NCBI RefSeq assembly: GCF_024213375.1
Contig: NZ_JANAVJ010000023.1
Location: forward strand, 1 to 64,000
Source: Paenibacillus sp. MZ04-78.2
GTDB taxonomy: Bacteria; Bacillota; Bacilli; Paenibacillales; NBRC-103111
Length of the DNA: 64,000 nt
Direction of reading: 5' to 3'
Positions 16,141 through 24,313 of the stretch are shown piece after piece. The position numbers were made by a program, and so were the translations under genes. The notes beneath the pieces were generated by a model that was not told where the DNA came from, did no database searches, and saw only the letters and a program-made list of their open reading frames with translations. The stretch's first letter is position 1, and each line of letters opens with the position of its first letter.

Positions 16141-18380
16141 TCAACCCGCAACTTTATTCGCCACATACTGCAAGTCCGTGTTGTCGATGACGCCGTCGTT
16201 GTTCAAGTCGTACATGCTGTCGTATCCCGGCTGTCCGGCGCGCGTGCCGCTATGCTGCGAGATGAGACGTATACACCATCTGACCATGATGCGGGCTCAT
16301 CGCAACGACTGCCGGCGGCGGCGTATCCTTCACCGGCCTTGGCTTCGTCGTGACGTCCACAGCTGGCCCCGTTGTGCTCCAGTTGCCTGCCTCATCCCCC
16401 GCTTCCACCTTGAACCGGTACGCCGTCGCAGGCGTCAGCCCTACAACGTCATACGTCGTCCCTGTGACGGTTGCGATTAAATCCGCGCCTTTATACAGCT
16501 TGTAAGCCCGTCACTGCCTTATCGTCCTCCGCGGCGTTCCAGGACAAGCGGACACTGCTTGACGTCACATCCGAGGCATTCAAGCGGCTTGCCTTCGGCC
16601 AAGTCGGCGGAGTGGAGTCGGCCGTTCCCGTACGGACGGCGAACAATGTCCCGTTGATCGCCCCGATCCATTTTCCCTGCAACCATAGCGGCTTTAACAG
16701 ACCCGACGAGATATACATGTAGTCGCCCCGACCGGCAGCGGGATTTTCGCTCAAGTACAGATTATCTTTTATGAACTTCTGGGAGTTTTTAAAAACGACG
16801 TCTCCGCGGCTCGTCAGCGTAACAATACTGCTATCGGAACCGAGATCGGATACTTGCCGCTTCGTGCCATCCGGGGCTTGAACCCAGGTTTGTCGAATTC
16901 GTTTCGATCCTTCTTCCTTTGTAAAAGCGACCCATCCTTGATTAATCTGATAGTCGGTGCCTTCCATCGTCGATTTGTCGAACGTACTCAAGGTCTGAGA
17001 CCCTGCCGGACCCTGAACGATGATGGATTCGGCTTGCTTCATTGGATTAGGATCTATTCGACGAGCATATACAATCGAGCTTCCGTCGGTTAGCGGATTG
17101 ATATTGCTGTTAACCGTATCATTTGTAATCTGAGTTAGGGTGCCTTGGGCCCACTTATAAATATTGTGAGTGCCTTGATTCATCGTTGCCGAGAAAACAA
17201 CTTCTCCGTTAGCCGTTACATCTATGCCGGCAAAACGCCCCTTGGGAATCACTTCCTGGTTTGTACCGGAAACCAGGTTCCGGAGTACTAGCGTGTATCC
17301 GTCAACTACATAGTCCCCTAAAGCGTTAGTGAATAAGGCATAATCCCCTTTAACTTTCAAGCTACCGATAGAATCCGGTTTGCCCAGTACAAGCAGTTGT
17401 CCGTCTCGCCACTCCACCACGTTGTTGTGATGATTTTCCACGTCATTCGCAATAAAGATTGCGCCTTGAGGGGTTAAATAACCCGGGGAATTGTTATTAG
17501 GCGCTTTATCCCGCAAGGTAGGAATAGGTGTCACTTGGCCCGTTAGCCGATTTTTGATTTCCAGTTGTACGTAATCGGTAAATGGCTTATCCTTATCCGG
17601 CTTGGCGTACAAGATACGGTCCGGACTAATATCCAGAATCGCTATTCCGTCAACCGTATCCATCCGGGAAAGCTTATCGCTGGAATCGATACTGATATCC
17701 CGCTGCTTCAGGGTCTCCTGCCCTCTAGAGTCCTTTGCCCAAAAATCCAGCCGGATCGTCCTCCCGTCCAACGAAGCAAAAGAAACTTCCTCATCGATCC
17801 GGTCTACACCGTTAATTGTTTTTTCTAACCCCCCAATCTTAACCGTTAGCGACGTACAGCCAATTGCGACATCATCGTCCGTACAAGAAGCTTGGATCCG
17901 CAGCTTGGGCGTCGCCACCGCTTTGTTCAGCGGGCTGGCAATATGGATAACAGGCTTCTCGTCGTAAATCACTTGAAAGCTTTTCGTATCCCTATTCCCT
18001 CTGGAATCGATAGCGGTTAGCGTAACCGTTTTTTTGCCTTTGGACAGACCCGCAATCCGAAGCTGGCCGGTCCAATCGTAGCATCTTATCCGAGTGCAGA
18101 ATGGATAATCCGGCTGGGTCAAGTCCACCCTGACCGTTTCAACCTCGGCGGAAAGCTGCTTGACTTCGTACGTGCTGTCCACACTGGCAGCTACGCGAAA
18201 CTCGTCCCCGACAAGCTCATCCCTCCCCGGATAATACCCGGTAATGCGGATTGGAGAATCCGCCGCCGCAGCCGATTCCGAGAATGGCAAGTACGCCGGA
18301 TGAGAAACAAGTAAAATAATGAACAACAGAGCAATGATAAAACGACGAACATTCAAGGATATAGTTGACATAGTAGGCAT
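16141..18380 (-). pseudogene. Frameshifted exported protein with FN3 and dockerin domains
   Basis: The first frame (to 16491) encodes a signal peptide (RRFIIALLFIILLVSHPAYL), several Ig-like/beta-sandwich and beta-propeller-like stretches and the start of a fibronectin type III domain ending [12 protein letters not shown]. There the frame breaks: an extra T in GGCTTACAAG near 16502 separates it from [20 protein letters not shown], which continues the same domain in another frame. A second shift is needed before the final dockerin loop YDLNNDGVIDNTDLQYVA, which ends at the TGA at 16141. Start 18380 follows GGGGGGTGCT. Likely a secreted surface or carbohydrate-associated protein that is now broken, or two sequencing errors. 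Confidence 0.75.
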
Positions 18381-18562
18381 AGCACCCCCCAACAATTTGG
18401 ATACATTTTGTATCTGTTTTGCTATTTTACTCACAAAACGATTTAAACACGAGTATTATTAAGCAAATTTTAGAAACTATTTTTTCATTTTAGATACAAA
18501 CCGTAACGCTGCATGCAAGCAAGCATCGAACTAACGCCCCTTTCCTTCTCTGCGCGAAACGC

Positions 18563-18590
18563 AAAAAAGACCTTCCCACACTGGAAGGTC
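18563..18590 (-). terminator. Rho-independent terminator
   Basis: GACCTTCC (18569-18576) and GGAAGGTC (18583-18590) form a perfect hairpin followed on the minus strand by six T; it ends the MFS gene that stops at 18618. Confidence 0.9.
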
Positions 18591-18617
18591 GCAAAGATTG
18601 CGGAGGACCGCAAACGA

Positions 18618-19838
18618 TCAAGCCTTTTTTTCATACCGCCGCACGAGCAGCCAATAGCATAGCACAGAGCTGACATCGGCTGCGGCGATCACAATCCCCA
18701 TCGGCACAGCGGTCTGATTGCCTGCGATGCCGACCAGCGGCGCCACGATCCCGCCGAAGATGAACGACAGCACGCCGAGCAGAGCCGAGGCACTTCCCGC
18801 CGATTCGCTCTGGTTGCGCATCGCTAGCGAGAAGCCAGCCGTGGACACGATCCCGACGCTGGATACAACGAAGAACAGAGGCACCAGAATCGCATACAGC
18901 CCGGCTCCCGACACGATCGCAAGCAGCAGCGCCACACCGGCGACGGAAGCGAGCGCCAGCCCGCTAACTAGCAGCCGCTTGTCGCTGACCCGTCCGGCCA
19001 GCCGCCCCGCGACCTGCCCTGCGAGAATGATACCAAAGCCGTTAATCGCGAAGCAAACGCTGAACATCTGCGGCGACACGCCGAAAATATCCTGAAGCAC
19101 GAAGGGCGAGCCCGAAATGTAGGCGAACATGGCGGCAACAACGAAGCCCTGCGCCAGAGCGTAGCCTATGAACATCCGGTCGCTCAGAAGGCGGCGGAAC
19201 GTCGTGAGCGTATTTCCCAGGCCTCCCTTGGACCGCCGCTCCTGCGGCAGCGTCTCCGGCAGCGCCAGCACGACTGCGATCAGCATCAGCACGCCGAGCA
19301 GGCCGAGCACGACAAACACGCCGCGCCAAGAGGTGACTTCCAGCAGCTGCCCGCCCACGATGGGCGCGAGAATCGGCGCCGCCCCGTTCACCAGCATCAG
19401 CAGCGAGAAAAACTTCGTCAGCTCCGTCCCCGAGTACATATCCCGCACAATCGCCCGCGAAATAACGATCCCCGCGGAGCCCGCCATCCCTTGGATAAAG
19501 CGCAGCAGCACCAGCAGCTCGGCGGACGGAGCGATAGCGCAAAGCACGGAGGACACGCCGTAGAGGATCAGGCCGATCAGCAGCGGCAGCCGCCGGCCGC
19601 GCACGTCGCTGACCGGCCCGGCATACAGCTGGCCGAGCGCCAGCCCGAGCAGACAAGCCGTCAGGCTAAGCTGAGCCATCGACGTGCTGCTGTTCAGATC
19701 GCCCGCCAGCTTCGGCAGTGCAGGCAAATACATATCTAGCGAGAGCGGCCCGAAAGCGGACAACGAGCCTAAGATGAACACCATCCATATCCGGCGCGAC
19801 GGCACGGAGCCTTGCGCCGAAGCTTCGATCCGGCTCAT
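18618..19838 (-). CDS. Bcr/CflA-family multidrug efflux MFS transporter
   Basis: A 406-residue drug:proton antiporter with about twelve membrane helices. The N-terminal GPLSLDMYLPALPKL (about residues 31-45) is the Bcr/CflA signature, and GPVSDVRGRRLPLLIGL in the first cytoplasmic loop is the MFS motif A (G-x-SDxxGRR). RFIQGMAGSAGIVISRAIVRD matches motif B/C of the family. It is expected in the cytoplasmic membrane, exporting drugs such as bicyclomycin or chloramphenicol-like compounds; the real substrate is unknown. It is monocistronic, with a terminator behind it and a promoter overlapped by a 19-bp palindrome in front, suggesting repression by a TetR-type protein not in this window. Confidence 0.92.
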   Translation of the reverse strand: MSRIEASAQGSVPSRRIWMVFILGSLSAFGPLSLDMYLPALPKLAGDLNSSTSMAQLSLTACLLGLALGQLYAGPVSDVRGRRLPLLIGLILYGVSSVLCAIAPSAELLVLLRFIQGMAGSAGIVISRAIVRDMYSGTELTKFFSLLMLVNGAAPILAPIVGGQLLEVTSWRGVFVVLGLLGVLMLIAVVLALPETLPQERRSKGGLGNTLTTFRRLLSDRMFIGYALAQGFVVAAMFAYISGSPFVLQDIFGVSPQMFSVCFAINGFGIILAGQVAGRLAGRVSDKRLLVSGLALASVAGVALLLAIVSGAGLYAILVPLFFVVSSVGIVSTAGFSLAMRNQSESAGSASALLGVLSFIFGGIVAPLVGIAGNQTAVPMGIVIAAADVSSVLCYWLLVRRYEKKA

Positions 19839-20003
19839 AGGCCCAAGCCTCCGTTCTGCGTCCGATCCTCATGCTCCGTCATCGGCATCATCACCCGATT
19901 TTGGTCAAACACAACCTTTCCTCCCCGATTCATTCAGCGACACATCTCTTTCTTATCCGTAGTTGGGACAGAGGCATGTTCCCCCTAATATGCAGCCCCT
20001 TGT

Positions 20004-20040
20004 TGTAACAATTATAGTTACATGTAGGTTTGAAAGTCAA
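20004..20040 (-). promoter_or_regulatory. MFS promoter with TetR-like palindromic operator
   Basis: On the minus strand TTGACT (20035-20040) and TATAAT (20011-20016) are 18 bases apart. The -10 lies inside TGTAAC-N7-GTTACA (20004-20022), a perfect-arm palindrome of TetR operator geometry. Confidence 0.6.
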
Positions 20041-20106
20041 TGCAAAATACGAGCAGCAGCTGCGGCTGACGATGCGTTTAAGCCGTGCTTTCTAACCCTT
20101 ATTCAG

Positions 20107-20147
20107 AAAAAAACGCAAGCAGCCTCTCGTTCCGAGGCACCTGCGTT
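20107..20147 (-). terminator. Rho-independent terminator
   Basis: AACGCA and GCCTC arms pair with GAGGC and TGCGTT on the minus strand, followed by seven T, just downstream of the GNAT gene stop. Confidence 0.8.
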
Positions 20148-20167
20148 CTGCTGCCGATCGATCTCGC

Positions 20168-21052
20168 CTATTCGCCGAGCTCCATCGTATAATAATCGTT
20201 CGCGTTCAGCGCCCGGAAGCCGCACGACTCGTACAGCCCGAGCGCCCGGGGATTGTCCGCCGCAACCTCCAGCTCGAAGCGGCTCGTCCCGTCTTCCCGG
20301 TATATGCGCTCTATCGTCCGGGCCAACGTTTCCCGCCCGCATCCGCGTCCCCGGTACTCCTTTAATACACAGAACCCGAAAATAAAGGCGACGCCTTCAT
20401 TCACACGTACAGTCAGCTTACCGATCGGCTTACCGCCCAGCTCCGCGACATACGTTTTCTCTTTCTCGTCCGCTACAGTCGTCTCTACGAATACTTTGGC
20501 ATCCTCAAACGTCATATCGAACCCCTGCCGGTTGAGCTCCGTCAGCAATTCGATATCGTCCGCCGTCGCCAATCGGAGCTCCAGCGCTTCCGCTTGCCGC
20601 GTATCCGGAACTTGCGGCGGTTGCCCGTTCGGCACCCGCATCTCCATCCAGTGCTCGGAGAACGAATAGACCGCTCCCCGGGCCTGCAGGAACGCTTTGC
20701 CTGAAGCCGAACGCTCCTGACATATAAAGATCAGCTTCGGAATCCCGCGGCGTCTGCATTCTTCGGTCGCCGCATCGGCCAGTCTGGTGAACACGCCCTT
20801 CCGTCGATGACGCGGATGCACCATGCCGCTGATCTCCGCTTCCGTCGACCCGAAGGAGTAGATCCCCAGAAAACTGATAAGCTCTTCCCCTTCATACATC
20901 AAAAAGTCGTTCGTCACCCCGGCCGGCCTTGCGGAAAGCATGTCCCAGTTTAGCTTCAGCGTAATGCCATCTTTCGTGTTGCACAGGTCTGCGAGTGTCC
21001 GAATATCGCGCAATTCTTGCTCCGAGAGTCCTTGTTTCTCCATCAATTTCAA
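20168..21052 (-). CDS. Tandem-domain GNAT acetyltransferase
   Basis: A 294-residue cytoplasmic protein with two GNAT folds. The N-terminal one has the acetyl-CoA loop in VHPRHRRKGVFTRLADAA (about residues 78-95); the C-terminal one has VLKEYRGRGCGRETLARTIE (about 231-250), followed by the typical LEVAADNPRALGLYESCGF. Both carry the R/Q-x-x-G-x-G/A acetyl-CoA motif, although the first is less complete. TTG at 21052 has GGAGG seven bases upstream; an ATG nine bases later is an alternative. The acceptor substrate cannot be read from sequence. It is monocistronic, with its own terminator. Confidence 0.88.
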   Translation of the reverse strand: MKLMEKQGLSEQELRDIRTLADLCNTKDGITLKLNWDMLSARPAGVTNDFLMYEGEELISFLGIYSFGSTEAEISGMVHPRHRRKGVFTRLADAATEECRRRGIPKLIFICQERSASGKAFLQARGAVYSFSEHWMEMRVPNGQPPQVPDTRQAEALELRLATADDIELLTELNRQGFDMTFEDAKVFVETTVADEKEKTYVAELGGKPIGKLTVRVNEGVAFIFGFCVLKEYRGRGCGRETLARTIERIYREDGTSRFELEVAADNPRALGLYESCGFRALNANDYYTMELGE

Positions 21053-21171
21053 TCCGCTTCCTCCACTTCGTTACCATTTTATCTTCAGTATACAGTCGTA
21101 GAGAAGGCTCCAGCGGATAATGATTGGTTTACAATCATTTTTTCCCGAAGCATCCAGCCAAAATCCACCGC

Positions 21172-22158
21172 TTATAACAGCAGCTCCAGCCACTCGTCCT
21201 TGGTCACCTGACCGAAGTAGTGCTGCAGATTCACATCATCCAGCACCCCAGCCAGCGCAGCCGTATCGTAACGGACACCTTCCAGCTTGGCGGCAAACTC
21301 GGACGCATCCCCTTGGCCGAAGAAATCGCCATATATTGCAGCCTCGCGGATTACTCCCGCTTCCACGTACAGCCGGACGTCGAACGTGCCGGCAGACAGG
21401 CGCTTCACGCGGTGAACGTTGAACGCCGGGGACCGGCCGTAGTTCCAATCCCAGCTCCGGTACCGTTCGTCCGCAAGCTGCCGTACCGCTTCCCAATCGG
21501 CTGCGCTCAGCTCATACCGCTGAACCTCCGATCCTTCGAAGATCGAGTCCAGCAAATGCTGCCTGAACGCCTCAATCGTCATTGGCCCGCTCAAAAATTC
21601 CGCAATGTTCGCCACCCGGCTGCGGACCGACTTCACTCCCTTCGACTTGAACTTCTCCGGATTGACGTTTAGCGCAGATGCGACATGGTCCATCTGCGAA
21701 TCGAACAGCAGCGTGCCGTGGGTAAACATCCGCCCTTTGGTAGCAAACTGCGCATTGCCGGATATTTTCCGCTCCCCGACTTGAATGTCGTTGCGTCCCG
21801 TCAGCTCCGCCTCAACGCCAAGCCGATGCAGTGCGCTAATCACCGGCTCGGTAAACTTGCGGTAGTTGTGGAAGGACTTGCCGTCATCCTTCGTAATGAA
21901 GCTGAAATTCAAGTTCCCGAGATCGTGGTATACCGCCCCGCCGCCGGACAGACGCCGCACGACATGAATGCCGCGGGCCTCGACGTACTCCCGGTTGATT
22001 TCCTCGGCCGTATTCTGGTTTTTCCCGATAATGATCGACGGTTCGTTGATATAAAACAACAAATAATCATGGTCCGCCGGAAGCTGCTTCAGGGCATATT
22101 CCTCCAGCGCCAGGTTCAATGCGGGATCGGTAATGCCGTTATTGTCAATGAAAAGCAT
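21172..22158 (-). CDS. lplA: Lipoate-protein ligase A
   Basis: A 328-residue cytoplasmic ligase that activates free lipoate with ATP and attaches it to lipoyl domains of 2-oxoacid dehydrogenases and the glycine-cleavage H protein. The catalytic-site signature RRLSGGGAVYHDLGNLNFSF occurs at about residues 73-92 and GRNDIQVGERKISGNAQ at about 141-157, which includes the invariant lysine. The C-terminal 100 residues match the LplA accessory domain. Length is typical of the family (about 330). It has a GAAGGGGGA ribosome site and no operon partner in the window. Confidence 0.95.
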   Translation of the reverse strand: MLFIDNNGITDPALNLALEEYALKQLPADHDYLLFYINEPSIIIGKNQNTAEEINREYVEARGIHVVRRLSGGGAVYHDLGNLNFSFITKDDGKSFHNYRKFTEPVISALHRLGVEAELTGRNDIQVGERKISGNAQFATKGRMFTHGTLLFDSQMDHVASALNVNPEKFKSKGVKSVRSRVANIAEFLSGPMTIEAFRQHLLDSIFEGSEVQRYELSAADWEAVRQLADERYRSWDWNYGRSPAFNVHRVKRLSAGTFDVRLYVEAGVIREAAIYGDFFGQGDASEFAAKLEGVRYDTAALAGVLDDVNLQHYFGQVTKDEWLELLL

Positions 22159-22387
22159 GGGCTTTTCCCCCTTCTCCTGTTCGAACGGACAGCTCCCCGT
22201 TCCAGCTCTATTATAGCAAGGGCCGCAGTTGGGATCGAGTGCCCTGTCCGCCGCGGCCTGTGCATGAAAAAAAACCTCGCAGGAAAACCTAGGTTCGACA
22301 TCCCTGAATGCACAGGGATGGGAGTTTGATTATGGCCGGGGGTCCTCGGTCGACAAGTTCCAGCATTCTTACAAAGGAGCCCGCCAG

Positions 22388-22741
22388 ATGAACAAAACAT
22401 TCGTATGCGTCGCCCTTCTCCTTGCCGTTTCACTGTCTGCTTGTAATCAACCCGCCAAAACGCCGCCGCCCGTGGATCAAGGAGCCGCAACCCCCGCCCC
22501 GGGAGGCGGAACCGCTACCGTGGATGCGCAAGCGATCTATAAGCAAAATTGCATCAGCTGTCACGGCGCCAATTTTGAAGGCGGGGTCGGCCCTGACCTG
22601 ACGAAGGTAGGCGGCAAGTACTCCAGGGACCAGATCGCGGCCATTGTTGCCAATGGCAGAGGAGGAATGCCTGCGTTCAAAGGCAAGCTGTCCGATGCCG
22701 ATACCGGCGCCGTCAGCGATTGGCTCGCCGCTAAGAAGTAA
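22388..22741 (+). CDS. Cytochrome c-551-type lipoprotein
   Basis: A 117-residue exported c-type cytochrome. The signal ends in lipobox LSAC, so Cys19 is lipid-anchored, followed by a Pro/Ala/Gly-rich tether (residues 22-45). The single heme site is CISCH (about residues 56-60) and the axial Met lies in GRGGMPAF (about 92-99). It resembles the small CccB/c-551 electron carriers of Bacillaceae, which pass electrons from the bc complex to terminal oxidases outside the membrane. AAAGGAG lies ten bases before the ATG. A strong terminator follows, so it is transcribed alone. Confidence 0.92.
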   Translation: MNKTFVCVALLLAVSLSACNQPAKTPPPVDQGAATPAPGGGTATVDAQAIYKQNCISCHGANFEGGVGPDLTKVGGKYSRDQIAAIVANGRGGMPAFKGKLSDADTGAVSDWLAAKK

Positions 22742-22790
22742 GAGTAAGAGGCCCCCTCTACGGAACCGGGGTATGCTTTGCCAATGGAAA

Positions 22791-22844
22791 ATCCCCTGAA
22801 CCGGCTGCCCTGAACGATACTGCGGCTTCTTCAGGGGATTTTTA
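22791..22844 (+). terminator. Rho-independent terminator
   Basis: TCCCCTGAA (22792-22800) pairs with TTCAGGGGA (22830-22838) around a long loop and is followed by TTTTTA, downstream of the cytochrome gene. Confidence 0.8.
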
Positions 22845-22914
22845 TGTAAAATCGTTCCATTCCTTTTCCCGAACGTTTCTGCTATTCTGTTATTCGATTG
22901 GGCTTCCGGCCCAT

Positions 22915-22957
22915 CCGCGGTTCGAGACCATCCCGCGTTATCAAAACTAAGGGGAGG
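22915..22957 (+). promoter_or_regulatory. preQ1 class I riboswitch (translational)
   Basis: CGCGG (22916-22920) pairs with CCGCG (22933-22937) around a 12-base loop beginning TTC, followed by the A-rich tail TTATCAAAACTAA and directly by the GGGGAGG ribosome site. This matches the Bacillus preQ1-I aptamer in stem, loop start and the conserved AAAACTAA tail. Ligand binding would form the pseudoknot and hide the ribosome site of the transporter at 22967. Confidence 0.9.
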
Positions 22958-22966
22958 AAACGTTAA

Positions 22967-23653
22967 GTGTTTAATTTGGCATGGGGAATTTTGTTTGTTG
23001 TCGTGAATTTTGCTTTGTTTCTGCTTTGCTATCGTTTTTTCGGGAAGAAAGGACTGTACGCCTGGATCGGCTTCGCCACTGTGCTGGCCAACATCCAAGT
23101 CGTCAAAACGATCGAGCTACTCGGCATCGTGATGACCCTCGGCAACACCGTCTACACATCCATCTACATGTCGACGGACCTGCTCAACGAGAAGTACGGG
23201 ACGAAAGAAGCCAAGCAGGCGGTATGGTTTGGCTTTTTCAGCTTGGTCGCTTCAACGGTCATCATGCAGATGTCGCTCGTGTTTACGCCGCAGGAAAGCG
23301 ACATCGCGCAGAGCTCGCTGGAGAAGATCTTCGGCTTAATGCCGCGGCTGGCTGCCGGCAGCTTATGCGCCTATTTTATCAGCCAGTTCCTTGACGTGCG
23401 GGTATACAGCTATCTGAAGAAGCGGTTTCCCGTGTACAACCAGTTCTGGATTCGGACGAACGGCAGCACGGGGCTTAGCCAGCTTGTGGACTCGCTGGTC
23501 TTCTGCACCATCGCTTTCGCCGGGGTGTACACGCTGGACATCTGGCTGCAAATTTTGCTGACGACGTACTTATTCAAATTCGTCATCTCCGTCGCCTCAA
23601 CGCCGGTGCTCTACATCGCCCGCAGCTTCCGCATCAAGGAAGACAGGGCTTGA
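22967..23653 (+). CDS. Queuosine-precursor transporter, VUT/YhhQ family
   Basis: A 228-residue membrane protein with about six helices that matches the VUT (YhhQ) family, importers of queuosine precursors such as preQ0/preQ1. Family segments include STDLLNEKYGTKEAKQAV (about residues 68-85) and FLDVRVYSYLKKRFP (about 140-154), with TNGSTGLSQLVDSLVFCTIAF further on. The start is GTG at 22967 with GGGGAGG nine bases upstream. The preQ1-I riboswitch overlapping that site independently supports the substrate and gives the regulation: uptake falls when cytoplasmic preQ1 is high. No queuosine biosynthesis genes lie in the window. Confidence 0.92.
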   Translation: MFNLAWGILFVVVNFALFLLCYRFFGKKGLYAWIGFATVLANIQVVKTIELLGIVMTLGNTVYTSIYMSTDLLNEKYGTKEAKQAVWFGFFSLVASTVIMQMSLVFTPQESDIAQSSLEKIFGLMPRLAAGSLCAYFISQFLDVRVYSYLKKRFPVYNQFWIRTNGSTGLSQLVDSLVFCTIAFAGVYTLDIWLQILLTTYLFKFVISVASTPVLYIARSFRIKEDRA

Positions 23654-23741
23654 TTCGTGATAAAGGCGCTTTTATCCGCTGCTGGAAGCTAAGCTTAATG
23701 GAAAATAGGAAGTATTATTTATGGCGCATTCAGGGGATACG

Positions 23742-23924
23742 TGGTATGATTAAGACTATAGTCAATGGATTCTGGCAACGATAAGAAAGAGACCATGAAG
23801 TGTTGGTCGCACATCATGGTCTGCTGGATAACAAGCTGTGACGCTAACCCACGGCGCGCTTTAGTGAAACTTTAATAAGCGGAGAAAAACCACCGAAGGC
23901 CGGTCAAGCTAATCGGTGGTTTTT
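23742..23924 (+). ncRNA. Candidate antisense RNA converging on a small toxin-like gene
   Basis: An extended -10 element TGGTATGAT (23742-23750) would start an RNA near 23757. It contains a nine-base stem AGACCATGA/TCATGGTCT (23790-23822) and ends in the hairpin at 23885-23924, giving about 170 nt. No good reading frame was seen. It would be complementary to the 3' end of the minus-strand toxin-like mRNA. This is inference from signals only. Confidence 0.4.
23885..23924. terminator. Bidirectional terminator between convergent small transcripts
   Basis: AAAAACCACCGA (23885-23896) and TCGGTGGTTTTT (23913-23924) are perfect 12-base arms with T runs on both strands. The stop codon of the minus-strand small frame overlaps the hairpin edge. 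Confidence 0.85.
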
Positions 23925-24046
23925 CATTTGCGCCGCTTACGTTTTAGCCATTTGTACAGCTTCCGACCACTAAACCAAAGGCTTAGGAACGTCGCTAGTA
24001 TCTTTAAGGCGGTGTATAACGTAGCAAATGTGACCAGGGCAATCAC
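23924..24046 (-). CDS. Small basic hydrophobic peptide, candidate type I toxin
   Basis: An unlisted 40-codon frame on the minus strand reading VIALVTFATLYTALKILATF (residues 1-20), then a Trp/Ser/Gly stretch and a strongly basic tail (KLYKWLKRKRRK). One membrane helix followed by a positive tail is the usual build of type I toxins such as BsrG or TxpA, although it is not an obvious homologue. TAAGGAGG sits directly before the in-frame GTG at 24044, so the better-spaced in-frame start is CTG at 24035; there is no ATG. An extended -10 (TGCTATAAT) lies at 24101-24109. A convergent RNA shares its terminator. Confidence 0.5.
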   Translation of the reverse strand: MIALVTFATLYTALKILATFLSLWFSGRKLYKWLKRKRRK

Positions 24047-24232
24047 CTCCTTAGAGGCAGCTACCGCAGGTCATTCCACCGTACTTGTTATCCTAGTGGA
24101 ATTATAGCATAAAAACTCTATTAATATAGCATTTTCTAGAAATACAATTTTGATACACTTCACTATGAATTCAGTATTGAATAATAGGTCATCCGGTAGC
24201 TCCCAAAAAAATTTATATCCAATCCCTGAATC

Positions 24233-24272
24233 CTGACATCCAGTTGTCAGCGGAACTAAGGTATAGTATATC
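24233..24272 (+). promoter_or_regulatory. Promoter with palindromic operator for the DHA2 efflux gene
   Basis: CTGACA-N6-TGTCAG (24233-24250) overlaps a -35 TTGTCA at 24244-24249, with TATATC 17 bases on. The arrangement suggests repression by an unlinked MarR- or TetR-type protein. Confidence 0.45.
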
Positions 24273-24313
24273 TATAAAGCTTAGAACTTCATACCGGAGG
24301 TAAACATCAACTC

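Noticed and set aside
23826-24093. Two lac-operator-like GGATAACAAG sequences
   Set aside because: A ten-base match to part of the lac operator is not evidence of LacI control; the copies are noted only as shared sequence in the two small transcripts.
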